From: Bradyrhizobium sp. CCBAU 53351
GTDB lineage: Bacteria; Pseudomonadota; Alphaproteobacteria; Rhizobiales; Xanthobacteraceae
Direction of reading: 5' to 3'
Assembly: GCF_015291745.1 (NCBI RefSeq)
Contig: NZ_CP030059.1
Location: 6,413,501-6,477,500, forward strand
Length of the DNA stretch: 64,000 bases
Position 1 is the first letter of the stretch. Every line of letters starts with the position of its first letter. Below the pieces are notes generated by a model, which worked only from the letters and a program-made list of their open reading frames with translations, made no database searches and was not told the origin of the DNA. Positions 26,783 to 34,776 of the stretch are shown piece by piece. The position numbers were made by a program, and so were the translations under genes.

Positions 26783-27208
26783 CTACCGCGCCTTCTTGCC
26801 CCGCCGATCCCGATGATAGGTCAGCGCCAGCGACAGACAGATCGATAGCTCCCGCGTCAGCAGCTTGCCCGATACCGGCAACAACAGCGCCCTGGTTTGC
26901 CGATATTCGAACTGATCGGGAAAGCGTTCGCGGAACGTGTCGATCAGGGTCGTCTTGCAGTTGAAGAGAATGGCGGCGGCGTCGGAGTCCTTGACGCGGC
27001 CAAGCCGGATCGTCGATCCGCTGCCGGTCTCATCGGTCAGATAAGCCGGCTCGCCCCATTTCAGGGTCTCGGTAAGGCGGCCGACATGCTCGTCCGCAGC
27101 GGCGGTCGCGAAGATCAGGTCGCGCACCTGCAGCAGCCGCTTGCCGATCGGTGCCGGCAGAGCGCCGAAGGCACGGTTCAATTCGCGCGGCAGCGGTGGC
27201 GCAGTCAC
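26783..27208 (-). CDS. DUF1801 (YdhG-like) protein
   Basis: The product is 141 aa. It has the DUF1801 pattern: VRDLIFATAA near residue 28, LTETLKWGEPAYLTDETGSGSTIRLG, and ILFNCKTTLIDTFRERFPD. The family is small, cytosolic and of unknown function. The C-terminal half ends in a basic tail, HRDRRGKKAR. Two REP-like elements flank the gene closely on both sides, which may mark an insertion or a mobile unit. Confidence 0.8.
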   Translation of the reverse strand: MTAPPLPRELNRAFGALPAPIGKRLLQVRDLIFATAAADEHVGRLTETLKWGEPAYLTDETGSGSTIRLGRVKDSDAAAILFNCKTTLIDTFRERFPDQFEYRQTRALLLPVSGKLLTRELSICLSLALTYHRDRRGKKAR

Positions 27209-27252
27209 GGCGGTCTCCGTTCACAAACGAAGGGCAACACGCCACCCTTTTT

Positions 27253-27336
27253 GCCCGGACGGAGCGAAAGCGTCATCCCGGGAATGCGTCCTGCGCTGCC
27301 AGAACCCGGATTCCGCTTGCGCTCCATCCGGGCTAC
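27253..27336. repeat. REP-like palindromic element, second copy
   Basis: GCCCGGACGGAGCGAAAGCG at the left and GCGCTCCATCCGGGCTAC at the right are inverted. It shares its core with 26693-26774 on the other side of the DUF1801 gene. Confidence 0.75.
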
Positions 27337-27363
27337 GGCAGTGACGTTTGAGGCGCGAGCGCC

Positions 27364-27636
27364 TCAGATCATCCCCAGCGCCTGCATGTAGGTCTCGAGA
27401 ATCGTTTCGGCCTCGGCGCGCTCGTTGGGGTCCTGCTTGCGCAGCCGCACGATGGTGCGCAGCGCCTTGACGTCGTAGCCATTGCCCTTGCTCTCGGCAT
27501 AGACGTCGCGGATGTCGTCGGAGATCGCCTTCTTCTCTTCCTCCAGCCGCTCGATGCGCTCGATGATGGATTTGAGCTGGTCCTTGGCAAATTTCGTCGC
27601 GGGCTCGTCATCGCGGACGGCGGCGGTGGTGGCCAT
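27364..27636 (-). CDS. gapR: GapR (DUF2312) nucleoid-associated protein
   Basis: The product is 90 aa, almost exactly the size of Caulobacter GapR (89 aa). The family core is present: [20 protein letters not shown], then [20 protein letters not shown] and [19 protein letters not shown]. It forms a tetrameric clamp on overtwisted, AT-rich DNA and stimulates topoisomerases. The start [16 protein letters not shown] was chosen because it matches the family; the frame continues 15 codons further upstream. Confidence 0.95.
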   Translation of the reverse strand: MATTAAVRDDEPATKFAKDQLKSIIERIERLEEEKKAISDDIRDVYAESKGNGYDVKALRTIVRLRKQDPNERAEAETILETYMQALGMI

Positions 27637-27826
27637 CTTGGTACTCCAAATGGAACTGGCAAAACGAGGTGACGCCGGCATCCCTCACCGCGCGTGCTGG
27701 CAGAACCCTTAGGGTTGGCGCCGGTCGCGTTCAAGGCAGCATCGCGCTCATCCACAGCGCGCCCACACCTTCCTGCGGCGGGGCGAAGAAAGCTGTTGTG
27801 CGTTGCGACTCAAGGCTTGCGCGAAC

Positions 27827-28138
27827 TCAATGCCCGTGGCCGTGGGGATGGACCTTCTTCATGGTCTCGAGCTGCTCGGGCGTGGCCGCGCCCTGATGTT
27901 TCGACTTCCAGGTCTCGTAGGGCATGCCGTAGACGGCCTCACGGCTCTCGTCCTTGCTCAAGGCGACACCTTGGGCGTCGGCGGCTTCCTTGAGCCAGTT
28001 GGACAGGCAGTTGCGGCAGAAGCCCGCCAGATTCATCAGGTCGATGTTCTGGACGTCGGTCCGGGTCTTGAGATGATCGACCAGACGCCGGAAAGCGGCC
28101 GCCTCGAGCTCGGTTCTGGTTTTGTCGTCGATTGCCAT
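27827..28138 (-). CDS. DUF1244 family protein
   Basis: The product is 103 aa. The conserved core is LVDHLKTRTDVQNIDLMNLAGFCRNCLSNWLKEAA, with a CRNC pair, then EAVYGMPYETWKSKHQ. The C-terminus is His-rich (HPHGHGH), which suggests metal binding. DUF1244 proteins are small, helical and uncharacterised; the Cys pair and His tail may bind a metal, by inference. The start MAIDDKTRTELEAAA is the first ATG. Confidence 0.87.
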   Translation of the reverse strand: MAIDDKTRTELEAAAFRRLVDHLKTRTDVQNIDLMNLAGFCRNCLSNWLKEAADAQGVALSKDESREAVYGMPYETWKSKHQGAATPEQLETMKKVHPHGHGH

Positions 28139-28324
28139 GGCTGTATCCCCGGTATCCTTTGGGCCTGACCCCGATGGGGGTCACCCTTACGGGATCAATT
28201 GGGCCCTGTCACAGATTTTGCCATATCCCGGCGCAGACCGGTCCGAAGCCGGGTTGCCGCTCATTCGTGGCGGTTCCCCGGCCCTACGCCAAATCGTCAA
28301 TGATCTGGTATAGCTACCGCGACA

Positions 28325-28906
28325 ATGATTGCCGAATCTCCCCGCTCCCCGCTTCGCCTGCTCGCCCGGTTGGTCCCGGTGCTGATGGTCGCCTGGCTAT
28401 GCCTCGGCGCCAGCCCGGCCTCGGCCGATTTCCGGCTCTGCAACAACACATCGAGCCGGGTCGGCATTGCCCTCGGCTACAAGGATGCCGAAGGCTGGAC
28501 CACGGAAGGCTGGTGGAACATCTCGTCGCGCTCCTGCGAGACCCTGCTGCGGGGAACGCTGGTCGCCCGTTACTATTACATCTACGCGATCGACTATGAT
28601 CGCGGCGGCGAGTGGTCGGGGCAGGCCTTCATGTGCTCGCGCGACAAGGAGTTCACCATCCGCGGCACCGAGGATTGCCTCGCGCGCGGCTACGACCGGA
28701 CCGGCTATTTCGAGGTCGACACCGGCGAGCAGCGGGCGTGGACGGTGCAACTGACCGACGCCAACGAACAGCCGGCGCAGCAACGCGTACCTGGCCTGCC
28801 CGGTCCGGTTGGCCCAGGCGGGGTTCCGGGTTTGCCCACCAGCCCGCCCGGTGCTACGCCCCCGGGCTCGCCCGGCCTGCCACCCCAGTCTGGAAATAAG
28901 CCATGA
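28325..28906 (+). CDS. DUF1036 exported protein
   Basis: The product is 193 aa with a signal peptide (residues 1 to about 35, ending ASPASA). The DUF1036 domain follows: DFRLCNNTSSRVGIALGYKD, then WTTEGWWNISSRSCETLL and FMCSRDKEFTIRGTEDC, with several Cys residues that probably form disulfides. The last 45 residues are Pro/Gly-rich. The ATG of pyruvate kinase overlaps its stop (ATGA), so the two are translationally coupled. Function is unknown. Confidence 0.87.
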   Translation: MIAESPRSPLRLLARLVPVLMVAWLCLGASPASADFRLCNNTSSRVGIALGYKDAEGWTTEGWWNISSRSCETLLRGTLVARYYYIYAIDYDRGGEWSGQAFMCSRDKEFTIRGTEDCLARGYDRTGYFEVDTGEQRAWTVQLTDANEQPAQQRVPGLPGPVGPGGVPGLPTSPPGATPPGSPGLPPQSGNKP

Positions 28907-30339
28907 GGCGTCTTCGCCGTATCAAGATTCTCGCGACCCTGGGACCGGCCTCTTCAGATCTCGCGATGATCCGCCGCCTGTTCGAGGCCGGCGCCGACCT
29001 GTTTCGCATCAACATGAGCCACACCCCGCATGACAAGATGCGGGAGCTGGTGGCGACGATCCGCAACGTCGAGTCGAGCTACGGCCGGCCGATCGGCATC
29101 CTGGTCGACCTGCAGGGCCCGAAGCTCAGGTTGGGCGCCTTCGCCGAAGGCTCGGTGCAGCTCCAGAACGGCCAGACCTTCACGCTCGATTCCAACAAGA
29201 CGCCCGGCGATGCCACGCGCGTCCACCTCCCGCATCCCGAGATCCTGGCCGCGCTCAGGCCGGGCCATGCGCTGCTGCTCGACGACGGCAAGGTGCGCCT
29301 GATCGCAGAGGAGACCTCGAAGGAGCACGCGGTGACGCGTGTCGTGGTCGGCGGCAAGATGAGCGACCGCAAGGGCGTCAGCCTGCCCGACACCGACCTG
29401 CCGGTCTCCGCCATGACGCCGAAGGATCGCGCCGACCTCGAGGCGGCGCTCGTCACCGGAATCGACTGGATCGCGCTGTCCTTCGTGCAGCGCGCCGACG
29501 ACGTGCTCGAAGCCAAGAAGATGATCCGCGGCCGCGCCGCCGTCATGGCCAAGATCGAGAAGCCGCAGGCGATCGACCGCCTCGCCGACATCATCGAGGC
29601 CTCCGACGCGCTGATGGTGGCGCGCGGCGACCTCGGCGTGGAGCTGCCGCTCGAGCGCGTGCCGAGCCTGCAGAAGCAGATGACGCGGATGGCGCGCCGC
29701 GCCGGCAAGCCGGTGGTGATCGCAACCCAGATGCTGGAATCGATGATCCAGTCGCCGGTCCCGACCCGCGCCGAAGTCTCGGACGTCGCAACGGCGGTCT
29801 ATGAGGGCGCCGACGCCATCATGCTGTCGGCGGAATCGGCGGCCGGCAAATTCCCGGTCGAGGCGGTCTCGACCATGAACCGCATCGGGGAGGAGGTCGA
29901 ACGCGACCCGACATACCGCTCGGTGATCATGGCCCAGCGCCCGGCGCCGGAAGCGACCGTGGGCGATGCGATCGCGGATGCGGCGCGGCAGATCGCCGAG
30001 ACCCTCGACCTGCCCGCCTTGATCTGCTGGACCTCGTCGGGCTCGACCGCAGTGCGCGTGGCCCGGGAACGGCCGAAGCCGCCGATCGTGGCAATCACGC
30101 CGAACATCACGGCAGGACGGCGGCTCGCCGTCGCCTGGGGCGTACATTGCGTGGTCGCTGAGGATGCCCGCGACCAGGACGACATGGTCAGCCGTGCCGG
30201 CCAGATCGCGTTCCGTGACGGTTTTGTCCGTGCCGGCCAGCGCGTGCTCATCGTCGCCGGCGTGCCGCTCGGCATTCCCGGCACCACCAACATGGTGCGC
30301 ATCGCCTCGGTCGGCCCCGAAGGCGACGCGAACATGTAG
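28903..30339 (+). CDS. pyk: Pyruvate kinase
   Basis: The product is 478 aa, of normal length. It converts phosphoenolpyruvate and ADP to pyruvate and ATP. Visible motifs are KILATLGPASS near residue 6, FRINMSHTPHDKM, the catalytic Lys in VMAKIEKPQAIDRL, MVARGDLGVELP, and IMLSAESAAGKFPVEAV. The C-terminal allosteric domain is complete. It is coupled to the DUF1036 gene upstream. A 9-bp-stem hairpin follows at 30436-30459. Confidence 0.97.
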   Translation: MRRLRRIKILATLGPASSDLAMIRRLFEAGADLFRINMSHTPHDKMRELVATIRNVESSYGRPIGILVDLQGPKLRLGAFAEGSVQLQNGQTFTLDSNKTPGDATRVHLPHPEILAALRPGHALLLDDGKVRLIAEETSKEHAVTRVVVGGKMSDRKGVSLPDTDLPVSAMTPKDRADLEAALVTGIDWIALSFVQRADDVLEAKKMIRGRAAVMAKIEKPQAIDRLADIIEASDALMVARGDLGVELPLERVPSLQKQMTRMARRAGKPVVIATQMLESMIQSPVPTRAEVSDVATAVYEGADAIMLSAESAAGKFPVEAVSTMNRIGEEVERDPTYRSVIMAQRPAPEATVGDAIADAARQIAETLDLPALICWTSSGSTAVRVARERPKPPIVAITPNITAGRRLAVAWGVHCVVAEDARDQDDMVSRAGQIAFRDGFVRAGQRVLIVAGVPLGIPGTTNMVRIASVGPEGDANM

Positions 30340-30435
30340 GTCGCCGGCACCCCTCCAACACAAATATCGAAGAACAACCCCATGCACAGTAGCCGGAGGG
30401 TCCGGCGAGCTTGCTGCGATCTGACGAAAAGGCTT

Positions 30436-30459
30436 TCCCGCTCAACGACCTGAGCGGGA
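30436..30459. terminator. Bidirectional terminator between pyk and a TetR gene
   Basis: A perfect stem TCCCGCTCA / TGAGCGGGA has loop ACGACC. On the minus strand CCTTTTCG follows. It separates two convergent genes. Confidence 0.6.
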
Positions 30460-30490
30460 TCAGGCCGCCGCCCCGGTCGCGCGGCGGTTC

Positions 30491-31171
30491 TTACGCGCCA
30501 ACCAGCGCCTTCGTCGCCGGCAGCAGCGTCTGCTGCACCACCAGACCGCGGGCGCGGGCGTCCATGACGCCGACCGCGCGCAGCGCCAGCAGCGTCACGG
30601 TCTGCACCGCATCGCGCATCTTGACGGGATCATCGAGATTGTCGGGCGCGAGCGGCCCGACCAGCGCCTCGTGCAGCGCACCGAGCAACGCGGTGGCGGC
30701 GAGCGCGGTGTCCTGCGCCGGCAGGTGACCGGCCCGCACCGCAGCGTCGATCCGCCCAGCAATCTCGCCCGCGATCTCGCGCCGGCTGGCCAGGCGCGAG
30801 GCGCTGACATCGACATCGACGGGCTCGGCCAGGATGCCCCAGGCGAGCCGGCGCTGCGACAGGGTATGGACCGCCACGGTGGTCACGGCCGCGGCCAAGG
30901 CCGAGGACGGCCCCGGCGCCGCATCGGCCGCCCGGCGGATCGCCGCGAGCTCGTCGCGGGAGACCTCGGCGATGAGTTCAGAGATCAGCTCGGCCTTGGA
31001 GGGAAAATAGCGGTAGACCGTGCCGGCCGCGACATTGGCCCGGACCGCGACCGGCGCGATCTGCACCGCCGCCATCCCGCCTTCCGCCGCAGTCTCCCGC
31101 GCCGCCGCGAGAATCGCACTGCGCCGCGCCGCAAGGCGCTTCACCACTTGATGCGTCCGCCGATAAACCAT
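30491..31171 (-). CDS. TetR/AcrR-family transcriptional regulator
   Basis: The product is 226 aa. The N-terminal helix-turn-helix is clear (ARRSAILAAARETAAEGG, then VRANVAAGTVYRYFPSKAELISELIAEV). The C-terminal domain is Ala-rich, with LSQRRLAWGILAEPVDVDVS, and resembles the AcrR-type ligand domain. The start MVYRRTHQVV was chosen to begin the DNA-binding helix region; an upstream start would add 31 residues. A 16-bp inverted repeat at 31257-31272, 86 bases upstream, may be its operator. The target genes and ligand are unknown. Confidence 0.87.
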   Translation of the reverse strand: MVYRRTHQVVKRLAARRSAILAAARETAAEGGMAAVQIAPVAVRANVAAGTVYRYFPSKAELISELIAEVSRDELAAIRRAADAAPGPSSALAAAVTTVAVHTLSQRRLAWGILAEPVDVDVSASRLASRREIAGEIAGRIDAAVRAGHLPAQDTALAATALLGALHEALVGPLAPDNLDDPVKMRDAVQTVTLLALRAVGVMDARARGLVVQQTLLPATKALVGA

Positions 31172-31256
31172 GGCGCGCTTCCTGTCCCACACGCGTGCCG
31201 CACGCCCTGCGGCCGAACGCTTCGTCACGTCAAAGATGCAAATCGCCCCGCAAGGA

Positions 31257-31272
31257 CTGAACAACTATTCAG
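31257..31272. promoter_or_regulatory. Inverted repeat upstream of a TetR gene
   Basis: CTGAA-CAACTA-TTCAG is a perfect 5+6+5 inverted repeat in the promoter region of the TetR gene at 30491-31171. The rest of the 31172-31445 gap shows no supported gene. Confidence 0.35.
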
Positions 31273-31445
31273 GGTAGATGACAAGATGGGAAATGCGTGG
31301 AGCGTCACGGCGACAGGACTGAAGCGCCAACCCTGGTTGCGGAAGCTGATCAGGGCGTGCTCGCTCCACCTCGCCGCGGATTCCTGCTTGCCGAAAGGGA
31401 GCCGAAATGCCGCCTGTGCGATGGCCGGCTTCGCGAGACGCGATG

Positions 31446-32444
31446 CTATGGCGCGATGTCCAACTGGAAGGACCGCCGCCCGATCTCGGCAGCTTTTCGG
31501 CGAAGAACGTAAGTTGCCCTATAGGTGCCAGGCGGCCAGACGACGCCTCCGCGCTTCCTTCCGGCCGAGATGAAATATTGGGCCTGGTCGCGCGGCAGCT
31601 TCGGTGCCCGATACTCGGCGATCACTTGCCCTTCGGGTGACTTCAGCTCGAGAATTTGCTCGTCGTCCGCCTGAAGTCCGATCGCGCGAACATAGGCGAC
31701 GATGGCGGCCGAATGAGAGCCAGGCAAGGATCGCTCGAACTCGCCTGTCTCGATCTCGTCCATGGTCACTGCTCGATCGGCAAAGCCGGCATTGATGATT
31801 TCGGCGGCCGGATAGTTCGAAACGGTGTTCAGCGTCGGCTGCCACAGCGAACGGCCGGAGCTGCATTCGCCTTTCGCGGCGCCCTCAGCGAACGGATCCA
31901 CAACCGTCCCGTCATGCCGCACGGTGAAATGCAGGTGTGGGAATTCGGTGTTTCCGGACAGGCCCACCGACCCGAGCGCCTGCCCGGAGCTGACCCTGTC
32001 ACCGGGCTTCACTCTGAGACTGCCTTTGGCCATGTGGCAGTATTGCGTGCTCCAGCCGTTCTCGTGCTCGACGACCGCGCCGTTGCCGCATTCCCTGCCG
32101 GCGATTGCGGCTTTGCCGACGACCTTGACCGATACGTCATCCATGCCGTCGCGCGTGTGCACGACGCGCCCCGCCGCGGCAGCAACGACCTCGACGCCTT
32201 TTCTCTGAACGTCCAGATCGGGCAACCGGATGTCGGTGCCGTCGTGGCCGTCATAGGTTCGGTGCCCGCATCGAAAGTCCAAGGCATTGTCCGAGGGATC
32301 ATGGTCGACGTAGTTCTGGATGAAGCAGGTCGTTTCCAACTCGCAGGCAACCGGCCAGGCGAAAAGCTGTGGCTCGGAGCCGTGAGATACTGATGCGCAA
32401 GTGACGAGCATGCAAATAGCCGATGCAGCCAAACACCTTCTCAT
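31446..32444 (-). CDS. M23-family (LytM) exported metallopeptidase
   Basis: The product is 332 aa with a signal peptide (MRRCLAASAICMLVTCASVSHGS). The LytM domain covers residues about 40-200. GHDGTDIRLPD holds the first zinc ligands, and HLHFTVRHDG the HxH motif; YVDHDPSDNALDF and QYCHMAKGSLRVKPGDRV are the surrounding family blocks. The C-terminal ~110 residues form a separate domain, probably beta-rich. Its likely role is peptidoglycan endopeptidase in the periplasm. The start at 32444 was chosen to begin the signal peptide. Confidence 0.9.
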   Translation of the reverse strand: MRRCLAASAICMLVTCASVSHGSEPQLFAWPVACELETTCFIQNYVDHDPSDNALDFRCGHRTYDGHDGTDIRLPDLDVQRKGVEVVAAAAGRVVHTRDGMDDVSVKVVGKAAIAGRECGNGAVVEHENGWSTQYCHMAKGSLRVKPGDRVSSGQALGSVGLSGNTEFPHLHFTVRHDGTVVDPFAEGAAKGECSSGRSLWQPTLNTVSNYPAAEIINAGFADRAVTMDEIETGEFERSLPGSHSAAIVAYVRAIGLQADDEQILELKSPEGQVIAEYRAPKLPRDQAQYFISAGRKRGGVVWPPGTYRATYVLRRKAAEIGRRSFQLDIAP

Positions 32445-32560
32445 CCGATCCGTCCGTTCAATGAGCTTGGCGCCAAGACGCGCCACACGCGGCGCCCGAA
32501 AGCTGGCTAGTATCATGCTGCCGCAGGCCGTCAGCCCGCACCAAAAAGCAAGGAGCTACA

Positions 32561-32992
32561 ATGAGCCGATCCATTCAGGTTGCTGCAGGACTCTTTGATA
32601 GCCGGCCGTATGGCTTTGCACAGGTCGCAATCATCCGGACACCGTTTGGTGACGTTGCAAATATATCTGGCCAGGTCGCTTGGGATGCCGATCGAAAGAT
32701 CGTTGGCCCCGGCGACATCGGACGTCAACTGGAAAAGAGCCTGGAAAATCTGGCTGTCGCATTGGCGTCGGTTGGGGCAACGCTCAATGATGTCGGCTCA
32801 CTCCGTCTCTACATCAAGCACGATCATCTGCACGAAGGCGAGGCGATCAGTGGCGCGCTCAGGGCAACATTCGGCGACAACCCGCCATGCGCAACGTGGA
32901 TCGGGGTGGCAGGTCTCGCGAACGACGCATTCCTGATAGAGGTCAAGCCCTCCAACGTTTTTCTTGCGGGAGCAGGCCGCGAACGGCTTTAG
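32561..32992 (+). CDS. RidA/YjgF-family protein lacking the catalytic Arg
   Basis: The product is 143 aa. The Rid fold is recognisable from VANISGQVAWDADRKIVGPGD, then LEKSLENLAVALASVGATLNDV, and LRLYIKHDH. In archetypal RidA the segment PARSCVEV carries the Arg that binds the imine substrate. Here the aligned segment reads PCATWIGVAGLANDAFLIEVK, with Ala in place of that Arg. It therefore probably belongs to a non-deaminase Rid subgroup. It is divergent from the M23 gene and stands alone otherwise. Confidence 0.85.
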   Translation: MSRSIQVAAGLFDSRPYGFAQVAIIRTPFGDVANISGQVAWDADRKIVGPGDIGRQLEKSLENLAVALASVGATLNDVGSLRLYIKHDHLHEGEAISGALRATFGDNPPCATWIGVAGLANDAFLIEVKPSNVFLAGAGRERL

Positions 32993-33003
32993 GTCACGCG
33001 CCC

Positions 33004-33180
33004 TCAATTTTGGGCCCGAATTGTACGGTCTACCCAAGATCGAAACATCGTAGTCTCGAAAAAGGGCTTGGTCTTCCAATCCGGATCACAGAACGACCAA
33101 ACGCGTGGGACGCCCCCGGGAGAGGCGCTGTAAACGCATAGATAAAAGTACCATGCAATGGTTCCAAGTCCGATAACCAC
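33004..33180 (-). CDS. Possible small membrane protein (low confidence)
   Basis: A GTG at 33180 would give 58 aa: a hydrophobic helix VVIGLGTIAWYFYLCVYSA followed by a Trp/Phe-rich soluble part (WSFCDPDWKTKPFF). The region has lower GC than its neighbours. The amino-acid pattern looks protein-like, but the frame has no in-frame ATG and no clear ribosome-binding site. It could be a remnant. Confidence 0.3.
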   Translation of the reverse strand: MVIGLGTIAWYFYLCVYSASPGGVPRVWSFCDPDWKTKPFFETTMFRSWVDRTIRAQN

Positions 33181-33249
33181 ACTTCTTACGGCGATCTTAA
33201 TGCAGATCCGTAACTGTGCGGAGGCAATGTAATTCCATCTCGGTACACC

Positions 33250-34233
33250 ATGCTCGACAGGGACGCCCGGACCGCCTGGCAGCTTTTCCAACTCAACTGG
33301 CTTCCGATTCTCGGGATGGGGACCCTGCTGGCGCTTGGCCTTCCCTTGACCGGACTCGCTCTCGAGCCGGTCGCCTTTGGCGTGACCGTTGCGATCGCCG
33401 CGGCGCTGGCCGCGATCGTCTATGGGCACCGGATCGTCAAAGGAGACCTTGCGGACCCGAAGCTGGTGTTTTCGCTCGGCACCATCGGACAGCTCCTCCT
33501 GCTCTGCACCATTATCGGGCCACTGACTTACGTCGCGGGCAAGCTGAACTGGCCGCTGCAGGACCAGGCGCTGCTGGCGATCGACCGGGCGCTGGGCCTC
33601 GATCCGGAACCGATCGCGCGCTATGTCAACGAGCACCCCTGGCTCGCGAACTGCCTCACGCGCGCCTATGGACTGATCAAGTTTCCGCTGCTCGGCATTC
33701 CCGTCGTGCTGGCACTGACGGCGCGCTATGTGCGGCTGCAATTATTCATGCTGGCGATGAGCCTCGCGCTCGCGGTCACCATCACGATCTCGGCCGTGGT
33801 CCCCGCGATCGGCACCTATTATGGCCTGCATTTGTCGGCCGCGCATTTCCCGGAGATCAACACCGAGGTCTATGCCGGGCAGCTGCGCGACATCCTGGCG
33901 CTCCGGGACGGCAGCCTGCAGGAGCTTCGGCTGTTCTTTCTCTCCGGAATCGTCTCGTTTCCAAGCTTTCACGCGGCATCCGGGGTGCTTTACATGTGGG
34001 CGCTGTGGCCGGTGCGCGGCCTCGGCGGCATCGCGGCCGTGCTCAACCTGGCGATGATCGCGGCGACGCCGGTGATCGGCGCGCATTACATCATCGACGT
34101 CGCTGCCGGCGTCGGTCTCGCAGCGGCTTCGATCTGGGCGGCGAAGTTCTACCTCGGCCGGAGCCGCGCGCTGCATGGGTCTGCAGCGCCCGCTGCGTCG
34201 AGCGGACTGACAGGCCTCGTCCAGGAGAATTGA
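33250..34233 (+). CDS. PAP2-superfamily (phosphatidic acid phosphatase-like) membrane protein
   Basis: The product is 327 aa with about six to seven membrane helices. The phosphatase motifs are partly visible: SFPSFHAASG (motif 2, with the catalytic His) and AHYIIDVAAG (motif 3, His/Asp). The pattern fits the PAP2_3/inositolphosphotransferase-like group. Its role is to dephosphorylate or transfer headgroups on lipid phosphates such as isoprenyl pyrophosphate or lysophospholipids, at the membrane. A strong hairpin at 34254-34278 follows. A glycan-assembly cluster lies downstream beyond the pilin gene. Confidence 0.85.
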   Translation: MLDRDARTAWQLFQLNWLPILGMGTLLALGLPLTGLALEPVAFGVTVAIAAALAAIVYGHRIVKGDLADPKLVFSLGTIGQLLLLCTIIGPLTYVAGKLNWPLQDQALLAIDRALGLDPEPIARYVNEHPWLANCLTRAYGLIKFPLLGIPVVLALTARYVRLQLFMLAMSLALAVTITISAVVPAIGTYYGLHLSAAHFPEINTEVYAGQLRDILALRDGSLQELRLFFLSGIVSFPSFHAASGVLYMWALWPVRGLGGIAAVLNLAMIAATPVIGAHYIIDVAAGVGLAAASIWAAKFYLGRSRALHGSAAPAASSGLTGLVQEN

Positions 34234-34253
34234 CAAGCCTCGTCCAAAAGAAA

Positions 34254-34278
34254 AGAGCCCCGTCAAGGACGGGGCTCT
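34254..34278. terminator. Bidirectional terminator between the PAP2 and Flp pilin genes
   Basis: A perfect 11-bp stem AGAGCCCCGTC / GACGGGGCTCT has loop AAG. On the minus strand the T-rich TTTCTTTTGG follows, so it mainly terminates the pilin transcript. Confidence 0.85.
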
Positions 34279-34302
34279 CTGAAATCTTCTGGTCGTCCGG
34301 CT

Positions 34303-34467
34303 TTACTTGAGGCCGGTCGAGATCGCGGTGAACTTGGTGTTCAGCGTGGTGCCGAGGTTGTTGACGACGGTGATGATCGCCAGCGCGATGCCGGCAGCGA
34401 TCAGGCCGTATTCAATGGCGGTGGCGCCGGATTCATCCTTCACGAAACGCGCAACGAGGTTCTTCAT
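34303..34467 (-). CDS. Flp-family type IVb pilin
   Basis: The product is 54 aa. A short leader MKNLVARFVKDESG precedes the prepilin motif ATAIEYGLIAAGIALAII, with the conserved Glu-Tyr. The hydrophobic helix makes up most of the protein, and it ends STGLK. It is the monomer of Flp/Tad fimbriae, processed by a prepilin peptidase. No tad/cpa genes are nearby in this window, so it is an orphan pilin here. The 309-base region upstream (34468-34776) is comparatively AT-rich and probably holds its promoter. Confidence 0.94.
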   Translation of the reverse strand: MKNLVARFVKDESGATAIEYGLIAAGIALAIITVVNNLGTTLNTKFTAISTGLK

Positions 34468-34776
34468 AGAGGTGCTCCAAATGAGTACACGAGGCTTGCA
34501 ACTGATCTGGTCTTTTCGGCTTCCCAGCGCCGCCCGACCATGGAACTGAACGTAGAGACAAAGAATTGCGCCGCAGTTAATTCGACTGCGTAAACTCCGA
34601 GCGGATTGCCGATGGTAAATCGAAATCTAAAATAATCTGTTAAATTGTCGGGACATGAAGCCGGCAAGACGCTGCCGGTTTACTCGAAGTTATCACCGCC
34701 ATGGTCAAATGCCGCCCGCTCGAACCGAAGCGCGACATGATGATTCAATCGCCGCGTTTCATGACGTTGTTCGAGC
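34468..34776. other. 309-base intergenic region upstream of the Flp pilin
   Basis: It is lower in GC than its surroundings and contains TTAA-rich stretches near 34577, 34640 and 34650, but no perfect TTAA-N7-TTAA box could be placed. Divergent promoters for the pilin and the membrane protein gene are expected here. No gene is supported. Confidence 0.5.
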
